A stretch of DNA of 45,248 nucleotides from Propionibacterium acidifaciens DSM 21887 (GCF_000426605.1 NZ_AUFR01000024.1:1-45248), one strand, 5' to 3'. Shown: positions 34,721-42,931, numbered from the stretch's first letter. The notes: generated by a model from the letters alone, not told the origin. Program-made: numbers and translations.

Positions 34721-36214
34721 TCACTGGGCCTGCTGGTCGTCCCCGCCGCGCCTGTCGACGTAGCGCGCGACGAGCTCCTGGAGGTCGATGCCGGTGGCGT
34801 TCTTGACCATCTCGAGAGTCTCGACGACGGTGCCGGTGACCTGCTTGGGGCCGGACCCGGCGCCATCGGCGCTGATGACCGTGTACTTGTCGATGCCGCT
34901 CATGGGGGCGGCGATCTTCTCGGCCACCTGCGGCAGCGCGTTGACGAGCATCTCGACGACGGCGGCGTCGTTGTAGCGGGCGTAGGCGTCGGCCTTCTTG
35001 TTCATGGCCTCGGCCTCCGCCTGGCCGGTGGCGAGGATGGACGCGGCCTGGGCCTCGCCCTCGGCGCGGACGGCCTCGGCGGCGGCGAGGCGGAGGGCCT
35101 TCTCGGCCTCGCCCTGCCTGGCGCCCTCGATGGCGGCCGCCTCGGCGAGGGCAGTGCGGCGGGACTTGTCGCCGACGCCGACGAGGCGCGCCTTCTCGGC
35201 GTCGGCCTCGGCGGCGGCGATGGCGGCGGCCTTGGCGGCCTCGGCCTCGAAGATCTCGGCGTTCTTGCGGCCCTCGGCCTCGGTCTCCATGCGGTAGCGC
35301 TCGGCGTCGGCAGGCTTGCGGACCTCGGTGTCGAGCTGGCGGTCCTTGAGGGCCGCCTGGCGCACGGCCACCTTCTCCTGCTCGGTCAGGATGGCCTGGT
35401 CGCGGTCGGCCTGCGCGAGCGGCCCGGCGGCCGCCGCCTGGGCGGCGGCCGCATCGGTCTCGGCCTTGATCTCGGCCTGCTTCAGCATGAGCGCGCGCTC
35501 GGAGACGGCGATCTCCTGCTGAGCGGCGATGCGGGCCTGCTCGGCCTCCTGCCGGGAGGAGGCCTCGGCGACGGCGGCGAGCTGCTGCACCTTGGCGGCC
35601 TCGGGACGGCCGAGATCGGTGAGGTAGGTACCGTCGTCGGTGATGTCCTGGATCTGGAAGGTGTCCAGCACCAGGCCCTGGCCGGTGAGGGAGGCCTCGG
35701 ACTCGTCGGCGACGCGCTGGGCGAAGGCCGCGCGGTCGCGGATGATCTGCTCGACGGTGAGGCCGCCGACGATGGAGCGCAGCGAGCCGGCGAGGGTCTC
35801 CTGGGTGAAGGACTCGATCTCGTCCTGCTGGGCGAGGAAGCGCTGGGCGGCGGCCCGGATCGAGTCCTCGTTGCCGCCCACCTTGACGATGGCCACGCCG
35901 TCGAGGTTGAGCTTGATGCCCTGGCCGGAGACGGCGCCCCGGATCTGGACCATGATGCGGCGGCTGGACAGGTCCATGACGTACAGGTGCTGGACGAAGG
36001 GGATGACGAAGACCCCGCCGCCCATGACGACCTTCTGACCGGACAGGTCTGTGGACACGATGCCGGTCTCGGGGTTGATGACCTCCTTGCCGCGACGGCC
36101 CGTGACGATGAAGGCCTCGTTGGGGCCGGCGACGCGGTAGCGGCTCGCGATGAGCAGACCGATGAGTATGAGGAGCACGATCACGCCGATGATCGCGAGA
36201 ATGATGCTGTTCAA
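34721..36214 (-). CDS. Flotillin-like SPFH-domain membrane scaffold protein
   Basis: The 497-residue protein begins with a single hydrophobic helix (LNSIILAIIGVIVLLILIGL), then an SPFH/band-7 domain (about 30-210, with PNEAFIVTGRRG, GGGVFVIPFVQ, MDLSSRRI). A long Ala/Glu-rich coiled coil with repeated EA pairs (about 215-430) and a short C-terminal domain follow. It should assemble membrane microdomain scaffolds as bacterial FloT/YuaG does. TTG 36214 is chosen because AAGGAG lies 6 nt upstream and the helix then starts at the N-terminus. The NfeD-like gene precedes it by 94 nt, the common flotillin-NfeD pairing. Confidence 0.9.
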   Translation of the reverse strand: MNSIILAIIGVIVLLILIGLLIASRYRVAGPNEAFIVTGRRGKEVINPETGIVSTDLSGQKVVMGGGVFVIPFVQHLYVMDLSSRRIMVQIRGAVSGQGIKLNLDGVAIVKVGGNEDSIRAAAQRFLAQQDEIESFTQETLAGSLRSIVGGLTVEQIIRDRAAFAQRVADESEASLTGQGLVLDTFQIQDITDDGTYLTDLGRPEAAKVQQLAAVAEASSRQEAEQARIAAQQEIAVSERALMLKQAEIKAETDAAAAQAAAAGPLAQADRDQAILTEQEKVAVRQAALKDRQLDTEVRKPADAERYRMETEAEGRKNAEIFEAEAAKAAAIAAAEADAEKARLVGVGDKSRRTALAEAAAIEGARQGEAEKALRLAAAEAVRAEGEAQAASILATGQAEAEAMNKKADAYARYNDAAVVEMLVNALPQVAEKIAAPMSGIDKYTVISADGAGSGPKQVTGTVVETLEMVKNATGIDLQELVARYVDRRGGDDQQAQ

Positions 36215-36308
36215 CTGTTCTCCTTGAGGGTTGACGAACCGAAGCACACTAGCGGAACGGGACGGCGACACACCAGAGGCGTCCAGAGCCCGGTGTCCTC
36301 CGGAGCAG

Positions 36309-36851
36309 TCACCGGTCCGCGCCGCCGCCCGCGTCGGGGGCCGGCAGAGCGTCGATCGGGCGCACGCCGACGGCGGTCGGGGTGAGGACCTCGCTGATCC
36401 ACACGCGCTCCCCCGCCGCGATGTCCGTCGTCGCTCGGGCCGAGACGGTGAGCAGATGCCCGTTGTGGGAGAGCCGGATCCGGCCGTAGCCGTCGGCGGG
36501 GATCGCGGTGATGACGCTCGCCTCGGCGCCGACGAGCGAGTCGGTGCGCACCGTGTTGGAGCTGCCCTGGCGGCGCAGCACCCGGGTGAGCCGCGTGGAG
36601 CCGTAGGCCAGGGCGACGCCGAGCACGAGACCCGTCAGGACGCCGACCGGCACGAGGCCGCTCGTGCCCAGGCCGATGGCGCCGCCGAAGCCGAAGCCCC
36701 CCACGAGGCCGGCCAGGCCCGCCGTGGAGAAGACGTCGGAGTCGAAGACGCCCTCGGCCGAGCCGAGGAGGCCGTCGAGCACGTCGCCGATGACGAGCGC
36801 GGCGAGCAGCAGGGCCACGCCCACGGCACCGATGATGAGAAAAGTCGTCAT
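36309..36851 (-). CDS. NfeD-like membrane protein
   Basis: The 180-residue protein has a hydrophobic N-terminal half with about three membrane helices (FLIIGAVGVALLLAALVIG; then two glycine-rich helices near 45-85). Its soluble C-terminal part is an OB-fold-like segment (SLVGAEASVITAIPADGYGRIRL ending with GERVWISEV), which matches NfeD1b/YqeZ-type partners of flotillins. ATG 36851 has GGAAGGA upstream. With the flotillin gene behind it, a role in membrane domain organisation is likely; the exact function in this lineage is unknown. Confidence 0.82.
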   Translation of the reverse strand: MTTFLIIGAVGVALLLAALVIGDVLDGLLGSAEGVFDSDVFSTAGLAGLVGGFGFGGAIGLGTSGLVPVGVLTGLVLGVALAYGSTRLTRVLRRQGSSNTVRTDSLVGAEASVITAIPADGYGRIRLSHNGHLLTVSARATTDIAAGERVWISEVLTPTAVGVRPIDALPAPDAGGGADR

Positions 36852-36897
36852 GTGGGATCGTCCTTCCGCCCACAGCCTAGGGGTCCCCCGCTCCGCA

Positions 36898-36926
36898 GCG
36901 GCGTCCGCCCGGGAACCGGACGCCGC
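36898..36926. terminator. GC-rich hairpin between NfeD and MFS transporter genes
   Basis: Perfect 10-bp arms (GCGGCGTCCG / CGGACGCCGC) with a 9-nt loop, 46 nt past the MFS transporter stop on its coding strand. It probably ends the ula-like operon. There is no T-run. Confidence 0.5.
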
Positions 36927-36972
36927 GGGAGGGACAGACGACGGGCCCGGCCCCGGTTCGGGGAGCGCTCGC

Positions 36973-38328
36973 TCAGATCTCCTCCAGGGCGACCCCCTTC
37001 GTCTCCTTGGCGAACAGGTAGATGATGCCGCCGAGCAGCAGCAGCACGGCGAACAGCACGAAGGCCGGGAACACCGCGTCGAGCGTGACGTTCTGCTGCA
37101 CCGCGTCGCCACCGATCATCGCGCCCATGAGGGCGGGCCCGAAGATCTTGGCGCTCGAGCCGATGCCGTAGCCCAGGCCGAGGCCGGTGGAGCGCACGTC
37201 GTTGGGGAACTGCTCGCCGCCGAAGGCGTTGAGGATGCCGAAGGCGCCGTCGCCGAAGCCCATCGTCATGAGGATCCCGATGAAGAAGATCACCCAGCTC
37301 GCCTGCAGGTGCGCCGAGAAGGCCACGACGAGCGAGCCGGCCGCGCCGAGCAGGCCGTAGAGGAACATCGTCCGGCGACGGCCGATGAGGTCGGCGAGCC
37401 ATGCCGAGCCGAGCCGGCCCAGCAGGTCGACGAGGGAGACGAACATGAACAGCGTGCCCACCGTGCTCGCGCTCTTGGCGTAGCCGGTCTGGAGCAGTGT
37501 CTGGCCCCAGGACTGCACGGTGAAGGAGCCGAGGATGAAGCAGAACGAGCCGAGCGTCACGATGACGAGCGCCTTGAGGTGCTTGCGGAACAGCGTCGGG
37601 TACGAGGCCGAGGTCCTCTCGGCCAGCTCGGGCAGGGAGCCCAGCTGCTCGACGGGGATCTCCAGCGCCCAGGCGAGCGAGGCGCGCGCCTCCTCCGTGC
37701 GCCCCTTCGTCTGGAGGAAGCGCGGGGACTCGGGCACCGCGCGGATCCAGATGAGCAGGAACACCGGCAGCGCGCCGAGGGCGATGAGCAGGCGCCAGTT
37801 CTCGTGGAAGGCCTTCTGGGCCAGGGAGCCGAGGAACAGGCCGAACGGGATGAACACCGAGGCCAGCCCGGACAGCAGGCCGCGCTGCCTGGCCGGCACG
37901 AACTCCTGCACGTACGGGATCGAGGTGATGTTCAGCCCTCCGACGCCGATGCCGACGCCGACGCGCAGCACGGCGAGCATGATCCACCCCCGGTCGGGGG
38001 TGAAGGCCGAGACGATGGTGAACACGACGAACAGCAGGACGCACCGGAAGAAGGTGCGCCGCCGACCGATCTTGTCGGCCAGGCGGCCCCACATGATCGC
38101 GCCCACGACGGTGCCCAGACCCGAGCAGGCGAGGATGACGCCCGTCTCGGTGCCGGTCAGCTTCCAGGGCTTGGTGAGCAGGGAGACGACGAATCCGATG
38201 AGGAACATGTCGAAGAACTCGGAGATGTTCCCGACGATGGCGAGCCCGATGAGGCTTTTCTGATGGCCGGTCAACGGCCGGGAGTCGATCTGCTGCAGAG
38301 CGCTCTGCTCCGCATTCTCAGCACTCAT
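36973..38328 (-). CDS. MFS sugar/sugar-acid transporter
   Basis: The 451-residue protein has about 12 membrane helices and the sugar-porter signatures GRLADKIGRRRTFF, PESPRFLQTKGR and LADLIGRRRTMF, one per six-helix half. GVGIGVGGLNITSIPYVQEF and GGEQFPNDVRSTGLGLGYG are further family blocks. It sits last in the ula-like catabolic operon and takes the place that a PTS permease (UlaABC) holds in enterobacteria, so it probably imports the unphosphorylated substrate. ATG 38328 is used; the ribosome site (GAAAGA) is weak. An 80-nt spacer with a strong hairpin separates it from the kinase gene. Confidence 0.88.
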   Translation of the reverse strand: MSAENAEQSALQQIDSRPLTGHQKSLIGLAIVGNISEFFDMFLIGFVVSLLTKPWKLTGTETGVILACSGLGTVVGAIMWGRLADKIGRRRTFFRCVLLFVVFTIVSAFTPDRGWIMLAVLRVGVGIGVGGLNITSIPYVQEFVPARQRGLLSGLASVFIPFGLFLGSLAQKAFHENWRLLIALGALPVFLLIWIRAVPESPRFLQTKGRTEEARASLAWALEIPVEQLGSLPELAERTSASYPTLFRKHLKALVIVTLGSFCFILGSFTVQSWGQTLLQTGYAKSASTVGTLFMFVSLVDLLGRLGSAWLADLIGRRRTMFLYGLLGAAGSLVVAFSAHLQASWVIFFIGILMTMGFGDGAFGILNAFGGEQFPNDVRSTGLGLGYGIGSSAKIFGPALMGAMIGGDAVQQNVTLDAVFPAFVLFAVLLLLGGIIYLFAKETKGVALEEI

Positions 38329-38370
38329 GGTCGATTCTTTCTGTGCTTCGGCGGGGAATGACGTCCCGCC

Positions 38371-38389
38371 CCCGGGGCACGGCCCCGGG
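38371..38389 (-). promoter_or_regulatory. Intercistronic hairpin, kinase to transporter
   Basis: Perfect 8-bp arms (CCCGGGGC / GCCCCGGG) with a 3-nt loop sit between the PfkB-family gene and the transporter gene. They could be a processing or attenuation element that sets the ratio of the two proteins. A second looser stem (GGCGGG ... CCCGCC) lies next to it. Confidence 0.4.
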
Positions 38390-38408
38390 AGCGGCCGCGG
38401 GCGCCGGC

Positions 38409-39362
38409 TCAGCGGACGATGTCGGTGGTGGTCGGGATGTCGAGCTCGCTCGGCGACAGGCGCGTCAGGTCGCCGTAGTGGGTCAGGGCGAAGGCGCTGG
38501 TGCGCTGCCCGTAGCGGATGCCCTGCGCGACGTCCCCTGCCAGGAATCCGTGCAGGGTGCCCGCGACGAACGAGTCCCCGGCGCCGGGCCGGTCGAGGAC
38601 CGGAACCCGGGTGACCTCGAAGGTCCGGTCGCCCCGGGTCTCGTCGGACAGGTAGACGCCGTCGACCTGGTCGGTGGAGACGACCGTGGGCACGCCGAAC
38701 AGCTCGCGCAGCGCGGAGCAGGCGTCCTGGCCCCGGGCCCGCACGCCGAAGACGGCCTCGCCGTCGCGGCGGGAGCAGAACACGATGCTCGACCTGCGGG
38801 CGATCGGCTCGAGCACCTCGCGCGCACGGCCGGTGTCCCACAGCAGCGAGCGGTGGTTCACGTCGAGGGCGATGCGCACGCCCCGGTCCGCGGCCCGGGC
38901 GACGAACTCGGTGACGACCTCGGCGGTGTTGCGGGTCAGGGCGGCGGTGATGCCGGTGACGAACACCAGCTCGGTGTCGAGCATGTCGTCCCAGTTCAGA
39001 TCGGCGCTCGTCACCGAGCGGAAGGGCGTGTGCTCGCGGTCGTAGACCACCTTCGCCGGCATCGGGTACTCGCCGGGCTCCATGAAGTAGAGCGCGACAC
39101 GGCCGTCGGGCTTGATGACGACGTTGGAGACGTCGACCCCCACGCCGCGGAACTCGTTGATGACGCGGTCGGCGAGCTCGCCGCGGGGCATCACGGAGGC
39201 CCATGCGGCCCGGCGGCCGAGCTGGCTGAGCAGGCCGGCGACGTTCGCCTCGGAGCAGGCCGCGGTCATGCGCAGCTGGTGGGCGCTCATGAGGCGCTCG
39301 CCCTTGAAGCAGGTCAGACGGATCTGGCCCTCACCGATGGTGGAGATCTCGTACTTGCTCAT
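38409..39362 (-). CDS. PfkB-family carbohydrate kinase (KdgK-like)
   Basis: The 317-residue ribokinase-fold enzyme has the N-terminal EGQIRLT/ACSEANVAGLLSQLG substrate region and the C-terminal ATP-site motif DRPGAGDSFVAGTLHG, where D is the catalytic base of the family. It resembles 2-keto-3-deoxygluconate kinases in layout, but the substrate cannot be read from sequence. In this operon, with no PTS, it is the obvious candidate to phosphorylate the imported sugar acid before the phosphate-dependent steps. ATG 39362 overlaps the stop of the UlaF-like gene by one base (TGATG). Confidence 0.88.
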   Translation of the reverse strand: MSKYEISTIGEGQIRLTCFKGERLMSAHQLRMTAACSEANVAGLLSQLGRRAAWASVMPRGELADRVINEFRGVGVDVSNVVIKPDGRVALYFMEPGEYPMPAKVVYDREHTPFRSVTSADLNWDDMLDTELVFVTGITAALTRNTAEVVTEFVARAADRGVRIALDVNHRSLLWDTGRAREVLEPIARRSSIVFCSRRDGEAVFGVRARGQDACSALRELFGVPTVVSTDQVDGVYLSDETRGDRTFEVTRVPVLDRPGAGDSFVAGTLHGFLAGDVAQGIRYGQRTSAFALTHYGDLTRLSPSELDIPTTTDIVR

Positions 39363-40027
39363 CACCTCACCCCCGTCGACGCGGCGGCGGTGCCGTAGCG
39401 GTTCATGTAGCGGTCGTGGTTGGCGGCGATGGCCTCCGGGGGGAGGTCCTCGATCCGGCCGACGATCTTGGCGTAGGTGATGGTACGGGCCACGTCCTCG
39501 ACCATCACGGCGGCCTTGACGGCCTTCTCGATGGTGGCCCCGATGGTGAAGACGCCGTGCTGCTTGAGCAGGATGGCGGGCGAGTCGCCGATGTGGGCCA
39601 TGATCTGCTCGCCGATCTCCTCGGTGCCGATGTTCGCGTAGCCGCCGCACGGGACGGGGCCGCCGAACTCGTCGGCGACGGCGGTGAGGCAGCAGGGGAT
39701 GGGCTGGCCGGTGGCGGCCCAGGCGGTGGCGAAGGTCGAGTGCGTGTGGATGACCGAGCGCACGTCGTCGCGGTGCCGGTAGACGTACAGGTGCGAGGCC
39801 GTGTCCGAGGACGGGCCGTGGTCGCCCTCGACGACCTTCCCGTCGAGGTCGACGACGACCATGTCGTCGGGGGTCATGTGGTCGTACAGCACGCCCGAGG
39901 GCTTGATGACGACGAGTCCGGTCTGCGGGTCGCGGGCCGACAGGTTCCCGCCGGTCCAGACGACCAGACCGTGGCGCGGCAGGGCCATGTTGCCCTCGCA
40001 CACCTCTTCCTTGAGTGCTTCCAGCAT
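39362..40027 (-). CDS. L-ribulose-5-phosphate 4-epimerase (UlaF/AraD-like class II aldolase)
   Basis: The 221-residue protein belongs to the AraD/fuculose aldolase family. It has GLVVWTGGNLSARDP, IKPSGVLYDHM, SSDTASHLYVYR, the zinc-binding HTHSTFATAW, DEFGGPVPCGGY and LLKQHGVFTIG. It should convert L-ribulose 5-phosphate to D-xylulose 5-phosphate, the last dedicated step before the pentose phosphate pathway. ATG 40027 is preceded by a GAGGAGG placed inside a small hairpin. It is coupled to the kinase gene by TGATG, while 135 nt with hairpins separate it from the UlaE-like gene. Confidence 0.9.
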   Translation of the reverse strand: MLEALKEEVCEGNMALPRHGLVVWTGGNLSARDPQTGLVVIKPSGVLYDHMTPDDMVVVDLDGKVVEGDHGPSSDTASHLYVYRHRDDVRSVIHTHSTFATAWAATGQPIPCCLTAVADEFGGPVPCGGYANIGTEEIGEQIMAHIGDSPAILLKQHGVFTIGATIEKAVKAAVMVEDVARTITYAKIVGRIEDLPPEAIAANHDRYMNRYGTAAASTGVR

Positions 40028-40031
40028 GAGA

Positions 40032-40049
40032 ACGTTCCTCCTCGAACGT
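40032..40049 (-). promoter_or_regulatory. Hairpin presenting the UlaF Shine-Dalgarno in its loop
   Basis: On the coding strand ACGTTC-GAGGAG-GAACGT forms 6-bp arms with the core of the ribosome site as the 6-nt loop, ending 5 nt before the ATG. The dyad could tune translation or be a protein-binding site. Confidence 0.5.
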
Positions 40050-40143
40050 CGGTGCGGTGTTGTGGCTGTTGGTTGCGGAGGCGTCCGCCGACGGCGGGCG
40101 CGGATTCACGGATGCGGCCGCCGGGGCGGCGCGGATGTGGCTG

Positions 40144-40162
40144 GGGCGCGCGGCGCGCGCCC
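40144..40162 (-). promoter_or_regulatory. Hairpin directly after the UlaE-like stop codon
   Basis: Perfect 8-bp arms (GGGCGCGC / GCGCGCCC) with a 3-nt loop start at the base after the stop. There is no T-run. It could protect the upstream message or partly stop transcription into the UlaF-kinase-transporter part. Confidence 0.45.
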
Positions 40163-41035
40163 TCACCAGACCGGGATGCCGGCCTTGACGAGGTGCTCGG
40201 TGATGAACTCGCGGGCCCTGCCGGAACGCTCGACCGAGTCCGGGGCGTCGTCGTTCCACATCTCGATCATCATGCGGCCGGCCCAGCCCTGGGCCCTGAG
40301 CAGCTCGAAGCTGCGGTCCCAGTCGACGATGCCGGTGCCCATGTCCACGCGTCGGGGCTCCCCCCGGCGCACGTCCTTGGCGTGCAGGGCCACCATGTGG
40401 CCGCGTCCGGCCGCCAGCTCCACGTCGGGGTCCAGCCCCTGCTCGGCGATGTTGCCGAGGTCCGGGTAGACCTGCAAGTACGGGGAGTCGACCGCCTCGA
40501 CGAACTGCATCGCCTTGCGCACCGAGGTCACGTCGGTGCCGTCGACGTTCTCGATGCCCATGATGACGCCCAACCTGGCGGCCAGCGGGACCGCGTCGGC
40601 CAGCAGCTGCCCGTAGTGGCGTTCGGCGTCGGGGTTCGGGTCCTCGTAGTAGCAGTAGTAGCCGGCCACCTGGAGGACCCCGACGCCCAAGTCGTGACAG
40701 AGCCGCAGGCCCTGGGTCATGACCTGCCGGGCCCTCTCGCGGACCGCCGGGTCGGCCGAGCCGGGACCGATCCGCCGGTGCACCGACAGGCAGATGCCGC
40801 CGATCATGGTGCCCACCGTCTCGACGGCGCGGCGGACCATGAGCCGCGTGTCCCGCCCCCACTCGAGCCTGGCCTCGCGCTCGGGGCTCTCGTCGACCGA
40901 GAGGTCGAGGTAGCCGAAGCCCGCGGCCGGCACCTGCTCGAGGAATCGCCGCCAGTCGTCGCCTGTGGCCAGCGGGTTCTCGACGAGCGCCTTCTCGTAG
41001 ATGCCCAGCGTGATGCCGTCGACGAGCCCGCTCAT
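40163..41035 (-). CDS. L-ribulose/L-xylulose-5-phosphate 3-epimerase (UlaE/SgbU-like)
   Basis: The 290-residue TIM-barrel epimerase shows LGIYEKALVENPL, LDLSVDESPEREARLEW, VAGYYCYYED, MGIENVDG (metal-binding glutamate), VYPDLGNI (aspartate), VALHAKDV (histidine) and MIEMWND (glutamate). The family inverts C3 of L-xylulose 5-phosphate to give L-ribulose 5-phosphate. ATG 41035 overlaps the stop of the UlaD-like gene (ATGA); GTG 41041 would add two residues. Sequence around all metal ligands is intact, in contrast to the changed active site of the preceding gene product. Confidence 0.92.
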   Translation of the reverse strand: MSGLVDGITLGIYEKALVENPLATGDDWRRFLEQVPAAGFGYLDLSVDESPEREARLEWGRDTRLMVRRAVETVGTMIGGICLSVHRRIGPGSADPAVRERARQVMTQGLRLCHDLGVGVLQVAGYYCYYEDPNPDAERHYGQLLADAVPLAARLGVIMGIENVDGTDVTSVRKAMQFVEAVDSPYLQVYPDLGNIAEQGLDPDVELAAGRGHMVALHAKDVRRGEPRRVDMGTGIVDWDRSFELLRAQGWAGRMMIEMWNDDAPDSVERSGRAREFITEHLVKAGIPVW

Positions 41036-41688
41036 GGCCACACCCGCTCGATGGTGCCCTTGAGCTCACGGGCCGCCGCGGCCGGGTCGTCGGCCTCGAC
41101 GATGGAGCGGCCGGCGATGACGATGCCCACCGGGTGCCCGGCGAAGGTCGGCAGGTCCTTCGGCGAGATGCCGCCGGTGATGGTCACGGTGAAGCCGAGC
41201 GAGGCGAGCTCGTCGATCCTGGCGAGGTCGTCGGGCTTCCAGCTCAGGTCCCCGGCGGCCTCGCGGTCGCGGGAGCGCTTGACGATGACGTGCTGGACGC
41301 CGGCGGCGCGCCAGGCCCTGGCGCGCTCGACGTCGTACCACTCGTCGGCCAGCTCGACCTGCACCTCGGTCCCGAACTCGGCGGCCACCCGGCACACCTG
41401 CCGGATCGTCGTGAGCGAGGCGCCGGCCACGCAGGAGACCAGGTCGGCGCCGGCCTCGAAGGCCAGCCGGGAGATCTTGGCGCCCGCCTCGGCAATGCGC
41501 ACATCGGCGAGGATCCGCTTGTCGGGGAACAGGGCGCGGATGGCCCGTACCGCGTGATAGCCCTCGCAGAGCACCAGGATGGTGCCGCACTCGATGACGT
41601 CGACGTGCCCGGCCGCCTTCTGCAGCGGGCCGAGGGCGGCCGGCAGGTCGAGGGTGTCCAGGGCGATCTGAAGACGCGGGGTCGTCAT
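41032..41688 (-). CDS. UlaD-like (3-keto-L-gulonate-6-phosphate decarboxylase family) with altered active site
   Basis: The 218-residue protein aligns nearly end to end with KGPDC/UlaD of the OMP decarboxylase suprafamily: LQIALD (D11), VDVIECGTIL (E33), VTITGGISPKDLP and GIVIAGRSI. The suprafamily motif DxKxxD, however, reads D62-V-R64-I-A-E67, and the HRSRD motif reads KRSRD. Thus lysine, aspartate and histidine positions used by UlaD are changed to R, E and K. It may still decarboxylate a keto-sugar phosphate, or catalyse a related aldol or isomerase step. ATG 41688 lies 4 nt after the lactonase gene and is coupled to the UlaE-like gene. Confidence 0.85.
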   Translation of the reverse strand: MTTPRLQIALDTLDLPAALGPLQKAAGHVDVIECGTILVLCEGYHAVRAIRALFPDKRILADVRIAEAGAKISRLAFEAGADLVSCVAGASLTTIRQVCRVAAEFGTEVQVELADEWYDVERARAWRAAGVQHVIVKRSRDREAAGDLSWKPDDLARIDELASLGFTVTITGGISPKDLPTFAGHPVGIVIAGRSIVEADDPAAAARELKGTIERVWP

Positions 41689-41692
41689 GCGC

Positions 41693-42685
41693 TCAGCCCC
41701 TCACCGGATCGAAGGCGAAGAAGGCCCGCGCGTTGTTGATCAGCAGGTCCTCGACGTAGGCCGGGTCGAAGCCCTCGTCGTCGAGCAGACGCGGGCAGAA
41801 GACGGCCGGGTCGTAGTCGATGCCCGAGACCGAGCCGTAGACCTTCTGGTAGGAGGCCTTGCCGGAGTCGGTGCCGAGCAGGATCTGCTTGCCGTAGCCC
41901 TTCTCACCGAGCACTGTGAGCAGGTTGACGCGGGCGTTGTCGGGCACGTACTTGATGCGGTTGGTGCCGTCGAGCTCCACGTAGCAGCCGAGCTTGACGA
42001 TCTGCTCCTGGACCCACGGGTCCCAGTTGCGCTGGATGTGGCCAATGGCGATCTTGGCGGGGTCGACGCCCTCGTCCAGCAGGAAGCGGGCCTGCTCGGG
42101 GCCGCAGGTGCCGGCGGTGACGTGGGTGTTGATCGGCGCGCCGGTCTCCTTGGAGGCAATGGCGACGGCCCTGCCCGACTTGCGCTCCCACTCGGTGATC
42201 CTGCCGTAGGCGGTGGCCCACTTGATGACGCCCGCCCTAACGGGAGTGCGCTCGACGATCGGGCCCATGTAGTCGAAGCGGTCGATGCCCTCGACGATGT
42301 CGGCGATGAGCAGGTCGGCGATCTGGTTGACGGTGTACTGGTTGACCCAGCTCTGACGCCACTCGAGGTAGACCTTCTGCTGGTGGAAGCCGGTGGCCTG
42401 GACGACGTGGAGGCCGGGGACCTTCTCGACGACCTCGAGGGTCTTGAGGACGCCGCGGCCGCTGGAGGCCGGGCACATGTCGATGACGGTCGCATCGGGC
42501 GACCAGCGCTTGGCGGCCTCGACGAAGTAGCGGGCCTCCTGGGCCGCCTTGTCGACGTCGTCGAGCAGGTGATCGGGGTCGATGTAGACCTCGCCCGCGC
42601 CGACGCGGATGAGGTGGTCGTGGGCGTTCACGACGCCGAGGGTCTCGGGCGCGACGTCGCCGGTGATCGTACGGACGATGGCCAT
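41693..42685 (-). CDS. Phosphotriesterase-family lactonase-like hydrolase
   Basis: The 330-residue amidohydrolase shows NAHDHLIR (HxH metal pair), VIKWATA (the lysine carbamylated in this family), INTHVTAG and IGHIQRN (two more histidines) and LLGTDSGK (catalytic aspartate), so all five metal-site positions are present. PTE-family proteins in mycoplasma ula-type operons hydrolyse sugar-acid lactone phosphates, so here it likely replaces UlaG. It is the first gene of the operon. ATG 42685 has GGAAGGA about 9 nt upstream. The substrate (ascorbate 6-phosphate or a pentonolactone phosphate) is inferred from neighbours only. Confidence 0.85.
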   Translation of the reverse strand: MAIVRTITGDVAPETLGVVNAHDHLIRVGAGEVYIDPDHLLDDVDKAAQEARYFVEAAKRWSPDATVIDMCPASSGRGVLKTLEVVEKVPGLHVVQATGFHQQKVYLEWRQSWVNQYTVNQIADLLIADIVEGIDRFDYMGPIVERTPVRAGVIKWATAYGRITEWERKSGRAVAIASKETGAPINTHVTAGTCGPEQARFLLDEGVDPAKIAIGHIQRNWDPWVQEQIVKLGCYVELDGTNRIKYVPDNARVNLLTVLGEKGYGKQILLGTDSGKASYQKVYGSVSGIDYDPAVFCPRLLDDEGFDPAYVEDLLINNARAFFAFDPVRG

Positions 42686-42813
42686 GACGGGGTTCCTTCC
42701 TCTTCTTCGTGGAATGACGACTGCGGCCGCCCGCCGCCCCGCGAGGCTGCCCACGGGCCGTGGCCGCACCCTCTTTATCGCCCCGGAGGAACCGCGTGAG
42801 CAACACCGATTGA

Positions 42814-42825
42814 TCACATATGTGA
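42814..42825. promoter_or_regulatory. Palindrome in the ula-like operon promoter region, site 1
   Basis: The perfect 12-bp palindrome TCACATATGTGA lies about 130 nt upstream of the first gene, in an AT-rich stretch. GAATCATG just beside it recurs at about 42861-42868. It is a likely operator for an unseen regulator. No regulator gene lies in the operon. Confidence 0.5.
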
Positions 42826-42913
42826 ATCATGACAGAGAACGACTCGCACAAGACGATGATGAATCATGCTAGATTTCAACGGTTTGGGCGCTCTCAACAG
42901 CCATGAAGCTGCA

Positions 42914-42931
42914 CATCTGTGAACACAGATG
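42914..42931. promoter_or_regulatory. Palindrome in the ula-like operon promoter region, site 2
   Basis: Perfect 8-bp arms CATCTGTG / CACAGATG with a 2-nt spacer lie about 100 nt from site 1. Both sites share a TGTGA core. The spacing would suit two regulator dimers flanking the promoter. Confidence 0.5.
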
